From NCBI RefSeq assembly GCF_900108475.1, contig NZ_FNWO01000002.1:124001-188000 (forward strand): DNA of 64,000 nucleotides, given 5' to 3'. Below are positions 34,809 through 44,726 of the stretch, piece after piece. The translations under genes were made by a program, and so were the position numbers. The notes beneath the pieces were generated by a model. It ran no database searches, was not told where the DNA came from, and saw only the letters and a program-made list of their open reading frames with translations. The first letter of the stretch is position 1. Every line of letters begins with the position of its first letter. The stretch is from Magnetospirillum fulvum. GTDB lineage: Bacteria > Pseudomonadota > Alphaproteobacteria > Rhodospirillales > Magnetospirillaceae.

Positions 34809-36479
34809 CTACCCGTTCGTCATCAACGAGTCGGCGGCGGCGCGGGCCTGATCGGTGATCGTCTCGCCCGCCAGCATCCGGGCGATTTCCTCGCGCCGCG
34901 CCTCGGGCGACAGGGTATCGACACCGGTAACGGTGGTGGAGCCGGAACTGCGCTTGGCGACGCGGTAGTGATGGGCACCGCGCGCCGCGACCTGGGGAGA
35001 ATGGGTCACCACCAGCACCTGCAATTCGGCGGCGAGACGGCCCAGCCGCTCCCCCACCGCCGCCGCGACCGCACCGCCGATTCCGGCATCGACCTCGTCG
35101 AACACGATGGTGGCGGTCGGCGAGATGCGGGCCAGCACCACTTTTAACGCCAGCATGAAGCGGGCAAGCTCGCCGCCCGAAGCGATGCGGCCGAGCGGCC
35201 CTGGTGGGCTGCCGGGATTGGTGGCGACCTCGAATCCGACCGCGTCCAGCCCGTCCGGCCCCCATTGCGCGTCGTCTTGCGGCTCGACCACGGTGTGAAA
35301 GGTCGCCTTGTCGAGCTTCAGCGGCGGCAGTTCCGCCGCCACCGCCTTGTCAAGCGAGCGGGCGGCCTTGGTCCGGGCCTTGGACAGGGTCCGGGCGGCT
35401 TCGACATAGGCGGCGCGGGCGGCCTCTTCGGCGCGGGCCAGTCGGGCCAGATCGCCGCCGCCATCGTCAAGTTGCTCCAGCCGCCTTGTCAGGCGCTGGC
35501 GAAGCGCGGCCAGATCATCGACGGCGATGGCGTGGCGGCGCGCGGCGGCGCGCAGGGCGAACAGCCGCTCCTCGACCTTTTCCAGCCGCCGCGGATCGAG
35601 ATCGATTCCGGCCGAAACCCGTTCCAGTTGGCCAATCGCCTCGGCCGCCTCGATCGCGGCGCGGTCAAGTGCGGCGATCACCGGGTCCAGTCGTCCGTCG
35701 GCGCGGTCGGCGACCCGCTCCAGGGCGCGGCGGGCGTTGCGCAGACTGCCTTCGACATCGCCGCTGCGGTTCAGTGCGGTCTGGGCGGTATTCATCGCCT
35801 CGATCAGCTTTTCGCCCTGCATCAGCATCGCGCGGGAGCGGGCCAGTTCGGCTTCCTCGCCCGGCTTGGGGTCGAGGGAGGTCAGATCCTCGACGGTGGC
35901 GCGCAGGGTTTCCTCTTCGGCGCGGGCCTGGGCCAGGGCGGTTTCGGCCTCGGCGCGGGCGGCGCGGGCAGCCCTCCAGGCGTCCCAGGCGGCGGCAACG
36001 GCGCTTCGCGGCGTGTTCAGGCCAGCAAAGGCGTCGAGTACGCCCAGATGGGTCGAGGCATCAAGCAGGCCGTGGCTTTCGAACTGGCCGTGAATTTCGA
36101 CCAATTGCGCCCCGATCCGCCGCAGCAGGGTGATGCTGACCGGCTGGTCGTTGACATAGGCGCGCGAGCGACCGTCGGCGGTCAGCACCCGGCGCAACAG
36201 CACCGGGCCGCCTTCGCCGCTATCGACATCCTGCTCGGCCAGCAGGGTGCGGACGGGATGGTCGGCGGCGAGGTCGAATTCGGCGATCACGCTGCCTTGG
36301 GCCGCGCCGTGGCGGACCAGCCCGGATTCGGCCCGCGCCCCCAGGGCAAGGCCGAGCGAATCGAGCAGGATCGACTTGCCCGCGCCGGTTTCGCCGGTAA
36401 ACACCGACAATCCGGGATCGAAGCCGAGATCGAGACGTTCGATCAGGACGATGTCGCGGATGGCGAGCGAGGCCAGCAT
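34809..36479 (-). CDS. recN: DNA repair protein RecN
   Basis: A 556-residue SMC-like ATPase for double-strand break repair. Walker A is VFTGETGAGKSILLDSLGLALG (~residues 27-48). The central region (about 160-370) is coiled coil rich in Ala, Glu and Arg. The C-terminal half has RIASGGELARFMLALKVVL (signature), IVFDEVDAGIGG (Walker B) and VLVVTHSPQVAA. The true start is the ATG at 36479, where homology begins; the open frame upstream runs antisense through bamD. It follows bamD by four bases, a common pairing in alphaproteobacteria. Confidence 0.97.
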   Translation of the reverse strand: MLASLAIRDIVLIERLDLGFDPGLSVFTGETGAGKSILLDSLGLALGARAESGLVRHGAAQGSVIAEFDLAADHPVRTLLAEQDVDSGEGGPVLLRRVLTADGRSRAYVNDQPVSITLLRRIGAQLVEIHGQFESHGLLDASTHLGVLDAFAGLNTPRSAVAAAWDAWRAARAARAEAETALAQARAEEETLRATVEDLTSLDPKPGEEAELARSRAMLMQGEKLIEAMNTAQTALNRSGDVEGSLRNARRALERVADRADGRLDPVIAALDRAAIEAAEAIGQLERVSAGIDLDPRRLEKVEERLFALRAAARRHAIAVDDLAALRQRLTRRLEQLDDGGGDLARLARAEEAARAAYVEAARTLSKARTKAARSLDKAVAAELPPLKLDKATFHTVVEPQDDAQWGPDGLDAVGFEVATNPGSPPGPLGRIASGGELARFMLALKVVLARISPTATIVFDEVDAGIGGAVAAAVGERLGRLAAELQVLVVTHSPQVAARGAHHYRVAKRSSGSTTVTGVDTLSPEARREEIARMLAGETITDQARAAADSLMTNG

Positions 36480-36483
36480 CGGC

Positions 36484-37410
36484 CTACCAGAACTTGGCCC
36501 AATTGAACCAGCCGCCGCTGGTCTTGGCCGGGTCTTCGCTGGGGGGCGGCGCTTTCTTCTTGCCGTCGGACCAGAAGGCCAGCGAGTCGGTCCAACTGGT
36601 TTGCTGGAGGCTTTTTGACGGATCGTGGTCGCCTTCGACCGAGATCGCGTAGCTGTCCTGATACCAGTCCGAGCCGGGGAAATTGTGGCCAAGCACGGCG
36701 GCGGTGCGCCGCGCCTCGTCTTCGAGGCCGAGGATGGTGTAAATCTCAACCATCCGGTGCAGCGCCTCGGGGACGTGGCTGGTGGTCTGGAACTGCTCGC
36801 TGACGATCTTGAAGCGGTTGAGCGCGGCCAGATATTGCTTGGTGCTGAGATAATAGCGGCCGACCGACATTTCCTTGCCCGCCATGTGGTCGCGCGACAG
36901 GTCGATCTTGAGCCGGGCGTCGCGGGCATAGGGGCTGGCGGGGAAGCGATCAACCACTTCCTGAAGGCTTTTCAGCGCCTGCTCGGTCATTTTCTGATCG
37001 CGGCCGACGTCGGAAATCTGCTCGTAATAGCAGAGTCCCTTCAGGTAATAGGCATAGGCGGCGTCTTTGTTGCCGGGATGGAGCTGGATGAAGCGGTCAA
37101 GGCCGATCAGCGCCTCGTCGTACTTGTTGCGCTCGTACAGCGCATAAGACGACATCAACTGCGCCTTGGTCGCCCAGGCCGAATAAGGATGCTGGCGTTC
37201 GACTTCCTCGAACTGCTTGGCGGCCCGCTGGTACTCGTTCTTGTCCATCAGGTCCATGGCGCCGTTATACAGCTCCTCGACCGGCTTCTCGACATAGTCC
37301 TCTTTTTTGTCGGCGCAGGCGGACAGGGCGATCAGCAGGCCGAAGCCCATCGCCTGGGCCAGCCGGATGCGGCGGCATGCGAAACGCTGGGAAAGGACAG
37401 CAAGGCTCAT
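36484..37410 (-). CDS. bamD: Outer membrane assembly lipoprotein BamD
   Basis: A 308-residue lipoprotein of the BAM complex that inserts beta-barrel proteins. The signal peptide ends with the lipobox ALSAC, with acylation at Cys32 or so. Five TPR units follow, with the first VEELYNGAMDLMDKNEYQRAAKQFEEVERQHPYS and the second YDEALIGLDRFIQLHPGNKDAAYA. The sequence AYYLKGLCYYEQISDVGRDQ is typical of the family. The C-terminal 45 residues are an extension with a Ser/Trp-rich end. Upstream of recN in a two-gene unit. Confidence 0.96.
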   Translation of the reverse strand: MSLAVLSQRFACRRIRLAQAMGFGLLIALSACADKKEDYVEKPVEELYNGAMDLMDKNEYQRAAKQFEEVERQHPYSAWATKAQLMSSYALYERNKYDEALIGLDRFIQLHPGNKDAAYAYYLKGLCYYEQISDVGRDQKMTEQALKSLQEVVDRFPASPYARDARLKIDLSRDHMAGKEMSVGRYYLSTKQYLAALNRFKIVSEQFQTTSHVPEALHRMVEIYTILGLEDEARRTAAVLGHNFPGSDWYQDSYAISVEGDHDPSKSLQQTSWTDSLAFWSDGKKKAPPPSEDPAKTSGGWFNWAKFW

Positions 37411-37502
37411 GGGGGCTCGTTCGGATGCGAGGGGGCGGTCGTCAAGGCCGCTGGCGGCGAAACTATACCACGCCATAGCCGGGGGGGAAGAGCGGGGTTG
37501 CT

Positions 37503-39281
37503 TTAGCGGGCTAGCGCCGCGTCGGTCACCACCAATTGCGCGGTGCTGGCGCCCTGCCAGTTATCGACCCGCAGGGTTCCGGCCAGATGGAACGACGCCC
37601 CGGCCGAGGCCAGCAAGGTCATGCCCATTTCGGAATCCGCGGCGCGGAAGGCGATCGCTTTCAACCGCTTGCCCCCGGCTCCGGTCAGGATCAGCCGGAC
37701 ATGGCCCGATCCCACCACATCGGCACGGACGATGCGGGCGTTGGTGACGGCGAACACCGGCTCGGGGTTGCCCGATCCGAACGGGCCGATTCCGGCCAAG
37801 GTTTCGATCAGCTCGACCGAGGCGGCTCCGGCGTCCAGCGCCCCGTCGAGGTCGAGCAGGGGCACCAGTTCCCCGCTCAATTGGGCCTGGAGCCGGTCGG
37901 CGATGAAAGCGTGCAGATCGGCCAGCTTGTCCCGCTCCAGGGTGAAGCCCGCCGCCATCGCGTGGCCGCCGCCTGCGACCAGCAGACCGGCCTGACGCGC
38001 CGCGATGATCGCCGCCCCCAGATCGAGCCCGATCACCGAGCGGCCCGAGCCCTTGCCGGTGTCGCCGTCGAGCGCGATGACGCAGGCGGGACGGCCATAG
38101 CGTTCCTTCAGCCGTCCGGCAACGATGCCGATCACGCCCTGATGCCAGCCCTCGCCCGCCGCCAGCAGCAGGGGCAGACCGTCATCGGGGCGGGTTTCGA
38201 CCTGCTCGATCGCCTCGGCCAGCACCGCCGCCTCGATTTCCTGGCGATCCTTGTTATAGCCGTCGAGACGGCGGGCGATGTCGCCCGCCTCGATCGGGTC
38301 GGCGGTGGTCATCAGCCGTGCCCCCAGCCCGGCCTCGCCGACCCGGCCCCCGGCATTGACCCGTGGCCCCAGCACATAGCCGAGATGATAGGCGTCGGGG
38401 CGTTCCTTCACCCCGGCCACGTCGGCCAGGGCGGCCAGACCGGGATTGCTGCGCCGTCCCATCACCTTCAGCCCCTGGGCGACCAGGGCGCGGTTGACGC
38501 CGACCAGCGGCACGACGTCGCAGACGGTGCCGAGCGCGACCAGATCGAGCCAGCGCAGCAGATCGGGTGCGGGCCGGTTCGTAAACCAGCCCGCTTGTTT
38601 GAGGGCGCGGTTCAGCCCCACCGCCAGCAGGAACGAGACGCCGACGGCGGCAAGGTGGCGGTGCGGGCTGTCTTCGTCCAGTCGGTTGGGATTGATCACC
38701 GCCAAAGCGGGGGGCAGGCTGGATTCGGCGACATGGTGATCGACGACGATCACCTCCTGCCCGGCGGCGGCGGCGGCTTCCAGCGCGGCAAAGGCGGTGG
38801 TGCCGCAATCGACGGTGATCACCAGCCGGGCGCCCTCGGCCTGCATCCGCGCCAGCGCTGGGGCGTTGGGGCCATAGCCCTCGACCACCCGGTCGGGAAT
38901 GTGGGTCAGTACCCGCGCTCCCGCCGCTTCGAGATACAGGGTGAGGACGGCGGTCGAGGTGGCGCCATCGACGTCGTAATCGCCGAAGATGCCGATCGTC
39001 TCGCCGGTCTGCACCGCCTGGGCCAGCCGGGCGACCGCCTTGTCCATATCGCGGAGATGGCCGGGATCGGGCAGCAGGTCGCGTAGGGTGGGAGAGAGGA
39101 AGGCTGCCGCCTCGTCAAGGCCGATGCCGCGCGCCGCCAGGACGCGGCCGACCAGTTCGGGCAGAGCCAGACGCTGGGACAAAGCCTGAGCGACGCGGGC
39201 ATCGCCGGGGCGGGACTGCCAGCGCCGCCCGGTCAGGGAGCGCTCGACGCCAAGAAAGGCGTCGCCCGGGGCCACGCTCAT
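37503..39281 (-). CDS. recJ: Single-stranded-DNA-specific exonuclease RecJ
   Basis: A 592-residue 5'-3' exonuclease of recombination and mismatch repair. DHH-superfamily motifs are visible: GIFGDYDVDGATSTAVL (~residues 86-102), TVDCGTTAF, VIVVDHHVAE (the DHH, ~168-177) and the DHHA1 motif GGGHAMAAGFTL (~470-481). Full length. The ATG at 39281 overlaps the glpX stop (ATGA), which fixes the start. Lies at the end of the leftward glpX-recJ unit. Confidence 0.96.
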   Translation of the reverse strand: MSVAPGDAFLGVERSLTGRRWQSRPGDARVAQALSQRLALPELVGRVLAARGIGLDEAAAFLSPTLRDLLPDPGHLRDMDKAVARLAQAVQTGETIGIFGDYDVDGATSTAVLTLYLEAAGARVLTHIPDRVVEGYGPNAPALARMQAEGARLVITVDCGTTAFAALEAAAAAGQEVIVVDHHVAESSLPPALAVINPNRLDEDSPHRHLAAVGVSFLLAVGLNRALKQAGWFTNRPAPDLLRWLDLVALGTVCDVVPLVGVNRALVAQGLKVMGRRSNPGLAALADVAGVKERPDAYHLGYVLGPRVNAGGRVGEAGLGARLMTTADPIEAGDIARRLDGYNKDRQEIEAAVLAEAIEQVETRPDDGLPLLLAAGEGWHQGVIGIVAGRLKERYGRPACVIALDGDTGKGSGRSVIGLDLGAAIIAARQAGLLVAGGGHAMAAGFTLERDKLADLHAFIADRLQAQLSGELVPLLDLDGALDAGAASVELIETLAGIGPFGSGNPEPVFAVTNARIVRADVVGSGHVRLILTGAGGKRLKAIAFRAADSEMGMTLLASAGASFHLAGTLRVDNWQGASTAQLVVTDAALAR

Positions 39282-40270
39282 AACGCGATCAGACCTCGGT
39301 TCAGGTCGTGCTGCACCGTCAGATAGCGGATCGTGCCCGACAGCGAGCGCATCACCAGCGAATGGCTGATCGCCCGGTTGCCGGGGAGCAACCGCGCCCC
39401 CTTCAGAACATGGCCGTCGGTGATCCCGGTGGCGGCGAACATCACCTCGCCCTTGACCATGTCGTCGATGTCCCATTTGCGGCGGGAATCGACGATTCCG
39501 GCGCGGCGGGCCTGGGCATGGTCGGCTTCCGAGCGCATCAGCAGGCGGCATTGCATCTGCCCGCCCAGGCATTTCAGCCCGGCGGCGGCGAGAACGCCCT
39601 GAGCCGCGCCGCCCGATCCCATATAAATGTCGATCCCAGTGTCGGGCAGGCCGGTCGCCAGCGCGCCCGAGACGTCGCCATCGTCGAACAGCATCACCCG
39701 TGCCCCGGCGACCAGCACCCGGTCGATCAGATCGACATGGCGGGGACGGTCGAGAATGCTGACGGTGAGATCGGCGATTTCGACCTTCCGGGCGGCGGCG
39801 ATCCGGGCCAGATTCTCTTCAGGCGTCGAATCGAGGTCGATCACGCCGGGCGGCAGACCGGGGCCGACCGCCAGCTTTTCCATATAGGTGTGCTGCGGCA
39901 CCTTGAGGAACGAGCCCTCTTCGGTCATCGCCACCACCGACAGCGCGTTGCTGGCGCCTCGGGCGCAGATCGAGCGTCCTTCCAGCGCGGTCAGGACGAT
40001 GTCGATCTTCGGTCCCTTGCCGGTGCCGACCCGCTCGCCGGTATGGAGCGGCTGGGTCTCGTCCTCGCCTTCGCCATTGACGATGACGCCGGTCATCGAC
40101 ACCCCGTTGAGGGCACGGCGCATCGCGCCGCAGGCGGCTTCGTCGGCGGCTTTCTCGTCGCCGCGTCCGGTCCTGCGGGCGGCGGCGAGGGCACTGGCTT
40201 CGGTGACGCGGACCACCTCGAGGGCGAGGTTGCGGTCCAACACCGGGGTAAATTGGGTGTGGACGGACAT
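39278..40270 (-). CDS. glpX: Class II fructose-1,6-bisphosphatase GlpX
   Basis: A 330-residue metal-dependent phosphatase for gluconeogenesis, and for the Calvin cycle if one exists. Metal and phosphate motifs are GVIVNGEGEDETQPLHTGERVG (~61-82) and DGDVSGALAT (~196-205); the substrate region GSGGAAQGVLAAAGLKCLGG is complete. In many alphaproteobacteria it lies in the order aminotransferase-hom-glpX-recJ, as here. 62 bases downstream of hom and translationally coupled to recJ. Confidence 0.97.
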   Translation of the reverse strand: MSVHTQFTPVLDRNLALEVVRVTEASALAAARRTGRGDEKAADEAACGAMRRALNGVSMTGVIVNGEGEDETQPLHTGERVGTGKGPKIDIVLTALEGRSICARGASNALSVVAMTEEGSFLKVPQHTYMEKLAVGPGLPPGVIDLDSTPEENLARIAAARKVEIADLTVSILDRPRHVDLIDRVLVAGARVMLFDDGDVSGALATGLPDTGIDIYMGSGGAAQGVLAAAGLKCLGGQMQCRLLMRSEADHAQARRAGIVDSRRKWDIDDMVKGEVMFAATGITDGHVLKGARLLPGNRAISHSLVMRSLSGTIRYLTVQHDLNRGLIAL

Positions 40271-40332
40271 GTCGGTCGTGCTCTCCCGGAATATCGCTGG
40301 CCCGGGGCCGCCGGGCCGGTGGGGAACGGCGG

Positions 40333-41634
40333 TTACAGGCTCTCGATGCGGATCAGGCGCGGCGGCTCGGCCACCGAGGACAGGCCGTTGATCCGCGCCA
40401 CCGCGCGCAACATCGCCGCCTCGTCGGTCTCGTGGACCGTCATCACCACCGGCACCGTCTGGTTGGGGGCGCGGCCGCGCTGGATGATCTGTTCCATCGA
40501 CACCTTCTCGTCGCGCAAGGCGGCGGCGATGTCGGCGAACACGCCGGGCTCGTCCCTGACCATCAGGCGGATGTACCAGGCGCTGCGGCCGGTGCCGCGC
40601 GGCGCGGTCGGGCGTGGCTCCAGCCGATCGACCGGAACGCCAAAGGTGGGGCCGACGCGGCCGGTGGCGAGGTCCATCAAATCGGCGACCACCGCCGAGG
40701 CGGTCGGACGCGCTCCGGCACCCCGGCCTTCCAGCACGGTGCGGCCGACGAAATCACCCTCGGTGACGATCGCGTTGAACGGGCCGCCGACATGGGCCAG
40801 CGGGAAGCTGAGCGGCACCATCGCCGGATAGACCCGGCACTCTACCGCCATCTCGCCGTTGATGTCGCTGATGGTGGCGACGCCCAGCAGCTTGATCCGA
40901 TAGCCCAGTTCCTGGGCATAGCGAATGTCGAGCGCGCTGACGTGGCGAATCCCCTCGCAGGTGACCGCGTCGATCGAAACCGGCATCGCAAAGGCGAGGC
41001 TGGCCAGGATCGCCAGCTTGTGGGCGGTGTCGATTCCGTCGATGTCGAAGGTGGGATCGGCTTCGGCATAGCCCAGCGCCTGGGCCTCGGCCAGGACGTC
41101 GGCGAAGTCGCGCCCGGTATCTTGCATCGTCGACAAGATAAAGTTGCAGGTGCCGTTGAGGATGCCCATCACCTTGGTGACGCGGTTGCCCGCCAGTCCC
41201 TCGCGCAGGGATTTGATGATCGGGATGCCGCCGCCGACCGAGGCTTCGAAGCCGATATTGGCTCCGGTCTGCTCGGCCAGACGGGCCAGTTCGACGCCGT
41301 GATGGGCGATCATCGCCTTGTTGGCGGTGACGACGCTCTTGCCGCGTTCCAGCGCGGCGCGGACGACGTCGAGGGCAACCCCGCTGGCGCCGCCGATCAG
41401 TTCGACCAGCACGTCATACTCGGCCTCGCGGGCCAGCACGCGGGCGTCGGTGAAGAACTGCACGCCGTCGAGCGCCAGCCCGGCCGGGCGCTCCAGCGCC
41501 GAGGCGGCGACGATCTCCAGCCGCCGTCCGGCGCGTCCGGCCAGCAGATCGGCCTGCTCGGTCAGCAGTTCGACGGTGCCGCCGCCAACGGTGCCAAGGC
41601 CCGCGATCGCGATCTTCAGGGGGGTGGACGTCAT
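40333..41634 (-). CDS. hom: Homoserine dehydrogenase with ACT domain
   Basis: A 433-residue NAD(P)H enzyme reducing aspartate semialdehyde to homoserine, at the branch to threonine and methionine. The Rossmann motif is IAIAGLGTVGGGTVELL (residues 8-24), VVTANKAMIAHHG carries the catalytic lysine region, and GILNGTCNFILSTM and YAEADPTFDIDGIDTAHKLAILA are family blocks. An ACT domain (about 350-430), starting near WYIRLMVRDEPGVFADIAAALRD, suggests threonine feedback. Its ATG overlaps the upstream aminotransferase stop. Confidence 0.97.
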   Translation of the reverse strand: MTSTPLKIAIAGLGTVGGGTVELLTEQADLLAGRAGRRLEIVAASALERPAGLALDGVQFFTDARVLAREAEYDVLVELIGGASGVALDVVRAALERGKSVVTANKAMIAHHGVELARLAEQTGANIGFEASVGGGIPIIKSLREGLAGNRVTKVMGILNGTCNFILSTMQDTGRDFADVLAEAQALGYAEADPTFDIDGIDTAHKLAILASLAFAMPVSIDAVTCEGIRHVSALDIRYAQELGYRIKLLGVATISDINGEMAVECRVYPAMVPLSFPLAHVGGPFNAIVTEGDFVGRTVLEGRGAGARPTASAVVADLMDLATGRVGPTFGVPVDRLEPRPTAPRGTGRSAWYIRLMVRDEPGVFADIAAALRDEKVSMEQIIQRGRAPNQTVPVVMTVHETDEAAMLRAVARINGLSSVAEPPRLIRIESL

Positions 41635-42863
41635 CGGTCGGTTCCTGCGCGCTGTTTTTCCGAGGACTCGATCAGCGTGTCGGCGCTGGCGAGGAAAGTC
41701 TTGATGTTGCGGACCGCCTGGCGGGTGCGGTGACGGTTTTCGACCAGTCCGATCCGGACGAAGCTGTCGCCATATTCGCCGAAGCCGATGCCGGGCGCCA
41801 CCGCGACCTGCGCGTGGCTCATCAGCAGCTTCGAGAATTCAAGCGAGCCGAGATGGGCAAAGGCGGGCGGGATCGGGGCCCAAGCGAACATCGTCGCCTG
41901 GGGGCTGGGGACGTCCCACCCGGCGGCGGCCAATCCTTCGATCAGCACGTCGCGGCGATCCTTGTACATCGCCCGGATCTCATCGACGCAGTCCTGCGGC
42001 CCGTTCAGCGCCGCACTGGCCGCGACCTGGATCGGGGTGAACGCGCCGTAATCGAGATAGGATTTGATCCGCGCCAGCGCGGAAACCAGCGTTTTGTTCC
42101 CGGCGGCAAAGCCGATCCGCCAGCCCGGCATGTTGTAGGTCTTGCTCATCGAGGTGAACTCGACCGCGATGTCCTTGGCGCCCGGAATCTGAAGGATCGA
42201 CGGCGGGGGGGCGACGTCGAAATAGATCTCGGAATAGGCCAGATCGGACAGAACCCAGATTTTATGGAAGCGGCAGAACTCGACCACCTGACCATAGAAA
42301 TCGAGGTCGGCCAGCAAAGCGGTGGGGTTGCTGGGATAGTTCAGCACCAGCGCGATCGGCTTGGGCACCGAATGGCGGACGGCGCGGTCGAGCGCGCGCA
42401 GGAACTCGGCGTCGGGCGTCACCGGCACATAGCGACACGACCCGCCGGCGATGATGAAGCCGTAGGGGTGGATCGGATAGCTGGGATTGGGCACCAGCAC
42501 GATATCGCCGGGGCTGGTGATCGCGTTGGCGAGGTTGGCCAGCCCTTCCTTCGAGCCCAGGGTGACGATCGCCTCGGATTCGGGGTCGATATCGACGTTG
42601 AAGCGGCGCTGGTAATAGCCCGACAGCGCCTTTCGGAGGCCCGGAATCCCGCGCGACATCGAATAACGGTGGGCGCGGGGATTGCGCGCCGCCTCGATCA
42701 GCTTTTCGACGATGTGCGGCGGCGTCGGCTGGTCGGGATTGCCCATCCCGAAATCGATGATGTCCTCTCCGGCGGCTCGAGCTCGGGCCTTCATCGCATT
42801 GACCTCCGCGAACACATAGGGCGGAAGACGTTTGATCCGATGGAAATCCTGCTCGATGCTCAT
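41631..42863 (-). CDS. Class I/II aminotransferase (AlaA-type alanine / putative LL-DAP aminotransferase)
   Basis: A 410-residue PLP enzyme. The cofactor lysine is in FTSMSKTYNMPGWRIGFAAGN (~residues 231-251), and FGMGNPDQPTPPHI and LNYPSNPTALLADLDFY are conserved substrate/PLP blocks. Proteins of this exact type beside hom are annotated either as alanine transaminase or as LL-diaminopimelate aminotransferase. Because dapC, dapD and dapE of the succinylase route are all in this window, I favour pyruvate/alanine or a methionine-related transamination. ATG at 42863 chosen from the start MSIEQDFHRIKRLPPYVF. Confidence 0.88.
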   Translation of the reverse strand: MSIEQDFHRIKRLPPYVFAEVNAMKARARAAGEDIIDFGMGNPDQPTPPHIVEKLIEAARNPRAHRYSMSRGIPGLRKALSGYYQRRFNVDIDPESEAIVTLGSKEGLANLANAITSPGDIVLVPNPSYPIHPYGFIIAGGSCRYVPVTPDAEFLRALDRAVRHSVPKPIALVLNYPSNPTALLADLDFYGQVVEFCRFHKIWVLSDLAYSEIYFDVAPPPSILQIPGAKDIAVEFTSMSKTYNMPGWRIGFAAGNKTLVSALARIKSYLDYGAFTPIQVAASAALNGPQDCVDEIRAMYKDRRDVLIEGLAAAGWDVPSPQATMFAWAPIPPAFAHLGSLEFSKLLMSHAQVAVAPGIGFGEYGDSFVRIGLVENRHRTRQAVRNIKTFLASADTLIESSEKQRAGTDR

Positions 42864-43104
42864 GGCCGAACCTGCGGGTAGCGGACGGGGGCGGGGCGCG
42901 TCTGGCCTCGGGAAAGGGGTCATGTTTAGCGCGGCGCGGGCGAAGAATCGACTGCTTTCTAGGCCGTGGGCTCAGTTACCGCCCAGTTCCACCGCCGCGA
43001 TCTTGCCCCGGTCGCGTCCGAATTCGACCGGCAACGGGCTTGCTCGACCCAGCCGTTCGGCCTAGGCTCATCAGGATGGTTCGGACCGGATCGGGAGTAG
43101 GGCG

Positions 43105-44640
43105 ATGTTCGAAGCGGCGGAACTGGGACGCAAGATTTCGCGGGAAGAGTTCGACGCCCTGGCGCCCTCGCTCCGCACCGAATTGCTCGATTTGCAGCAG
43201 CAATTGCGCGAGGCCGATTTTCCCGTCGTCATCGTCTTTGCCGGGGTCGATGGCGCGGGCAAGAACGAAAGCGTCAACCTCATCAATGAATGGCTCGACC
43301 CGCGCTGGATCGTGACTCGGGCCTATGGCAAGCCCTCGGACGAAGAGGCCGAGCGCCCCACCTTCTGGCGCTTCTGGCGCGATCTGCCGCCCAAGGGCAA
43401 GATCGGGCTGTTCCTGTCCTCGTGGTATCACGATCCACTGATCGCCCGGGTGCACGGCCATGCGTCCGCCATCGAGTTCGACGAATCGCTGCGGCCGATC
43501 ATCCGGTTCGAGAAGACGCTGGCCGACGAAGGCGCGCTGATCCTCAAATTCTGGATGCATTTGTCGCGCCCGGCTCAGAAAAAACGGCTGAAGAGCCTCG
43601 AAAAAGAACCGCTGACGGCGTGGCAGGTCACCGAGACCGACTGGAAGCATTACGAACTCTACGACAAGTTCGTCGCCACCGCCGAACAGATGATCATGCA
43701 GACCAGCAAGGGCCACGCTTCGTGGCGGATCGTCGAGGGGGCGGATTCGCGCTATCGCTCGGCGGTGGTGCTGCAAACGATCAAGGAGGCGATCGCCGGC
43801 CATCTCGCCACCCGCGCCGCGGCCAGCAAGATCGCCGCCGAACTGAAGCAGGCGACCCGCGGCACGGATGAACAGGCGGTGGTTCCGGTGGCATTGCCGC
43901 CGCAGCCGACGATCTTGTCCTCGCTCGACATGAGCCAGGATATTGATAGTGCCGTCTATGCCCAGGCGTTGCAGGAACAGCGGGCACGGCTGGCCCACCT
44001 CTATCGCGCCGCGATCGAGGCCAAACTATCGACCGTGCTGGTGTTCGAAGGCTGGGACGCGGCGGGCAAGGGCGGTGCCATCCGCCGCCTGACCAATGCG
44101 CTGAACGCCCGCGATTATCAGGTGATCCCGATCGCCGCCCCCACCGAAGAGGAGCGCGCCCAGCATTATCTGTGGCGGTTCTGGCGTCACATCGCCCGCG
44201 CCGGACGGGTGACGGTGTTCGACCGCTCGTGGTACGGCCGGGTTCTGGTCGAACGGGTCGAAGGATTCTGCTCGGAAGAAGCGTGGCGGCGCGCCTATAA
44301 CGAAATCAACGATTTCGAAGAGCAATTGACCCGTCACGGCATCGTGTTGTGCAAATTCTGGCTCCACATCACCTCGGAAGAGCAATTGGCCCGCTTCAAG
44401 GCGCGGGGCGAGATTGATTACAAGAAGTGGAAGCTGACCGACGAGGATTGGCGCAACCGCAGCAAGTGGGGCGAGTACGAGCAGGCGGTCAACGAGATGG
44501 TCGAGCGCAGTTCGACCCGCACCGCGCCCTGGACCCTGGTCGAGGCCAATTCGAAAGCCTACGCCCGGGTCAAGGTGATGAACACCGTTGCCAACGCTCT
44601 CGAGCACGCGCTGGAGCGGCTGGAGAAGCACAAGAAATAA
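43105..44640 (+). CDS. pap: Polyphosphate:AMP phosphotransferase (two-domain PPK2 class II)
   Basis: A 511-residue enzyme that uses polyphosphate to phosphorylate AMP to ADP. Two PPK2 domains are in tandem, each with its own Walker A: FAGVDGAGKNESVNLI at ~residues 48-63 in the first and FEGWDAAGKGGAIRRL at ~313-328 in the second. The lid modules RFWRDLPPKGKIGLFLSSWYHD and RFWRHIARAGRVTVFDRSWYGR are also duplicated; only the second has the DRSWYGR catalytic form, so the N-terminal domain is probably inactive. Single gene, rightward. It links polyphosphate stores to adenylate supply. Confidence 0.95.
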   Translation: MFEAAELGRKISREEFDALAPSLRTELLDLQQQLREADFPVVIVFAGVDGAGKNESVNLINEWLDPRWIVTRAYGKPSDEEAERPTFWRFWRDLPPKGKIGLFLSSWYHDPLIARVHGHASAIEFDESLRPIIRFEKTLADEGALILKFWMHLSRPAQKKRLKSLEKEPLTAWQVTETDWKHYELYDKFVATAEQMIMQTSKGHASWRIVEGADSRYRSAVVLQTIKEAIAGHLATRAAASKIAAELKQATRGTDEQAVVPVALPPQPTILSSLDMSQDIDSAVYAQALQEQRARLAHLYRAAIEAKLSTVLVFEGWDAAGKGGAIRRLTNALNARDYQVIPIAAPTEEERAQHYLWRFWRHIARAGRVTVFDRSWYGRVLVERVEGFCSEEAWRRAYNEINDFEEQLTRHGIVLCKFWLHITSEEQLARFKARGEIDYKKWKLTDEDWRNRSKWGEYEQAVNEMVERSSTRTAPWTLVEANSKAYARVKVMNTVANALEHALERLEKHKK

Positions 44641-44697
44641 GCCCGTCCCGGCCGCCTTGGTCGGGGGCCGGTCCTTCCGCACAAGGGATCGGCGCGC

Positions 44698-44726
44698 TTG
44701 ACACATATAGCTCTAAGAGCTACTCT
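44698..44726 (+). promoter_or_regulatory. Promoter with operator palindrome for the toxin-antitoxin pair
   Basis: A consensus -35 box TTGACA (44698-44703) is followed after 17 bases by TACTCT (44721-44726) as a weak -10. The spacer holds the perfect inverted repeat TAGCTC-TAA-GAGCTA (44708-44722), well placed for autorepression by the HTH antitoxin. The flanking 44760-44886 stretch is unusually AT-rich and has no other gene. Confidence 0.55.
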
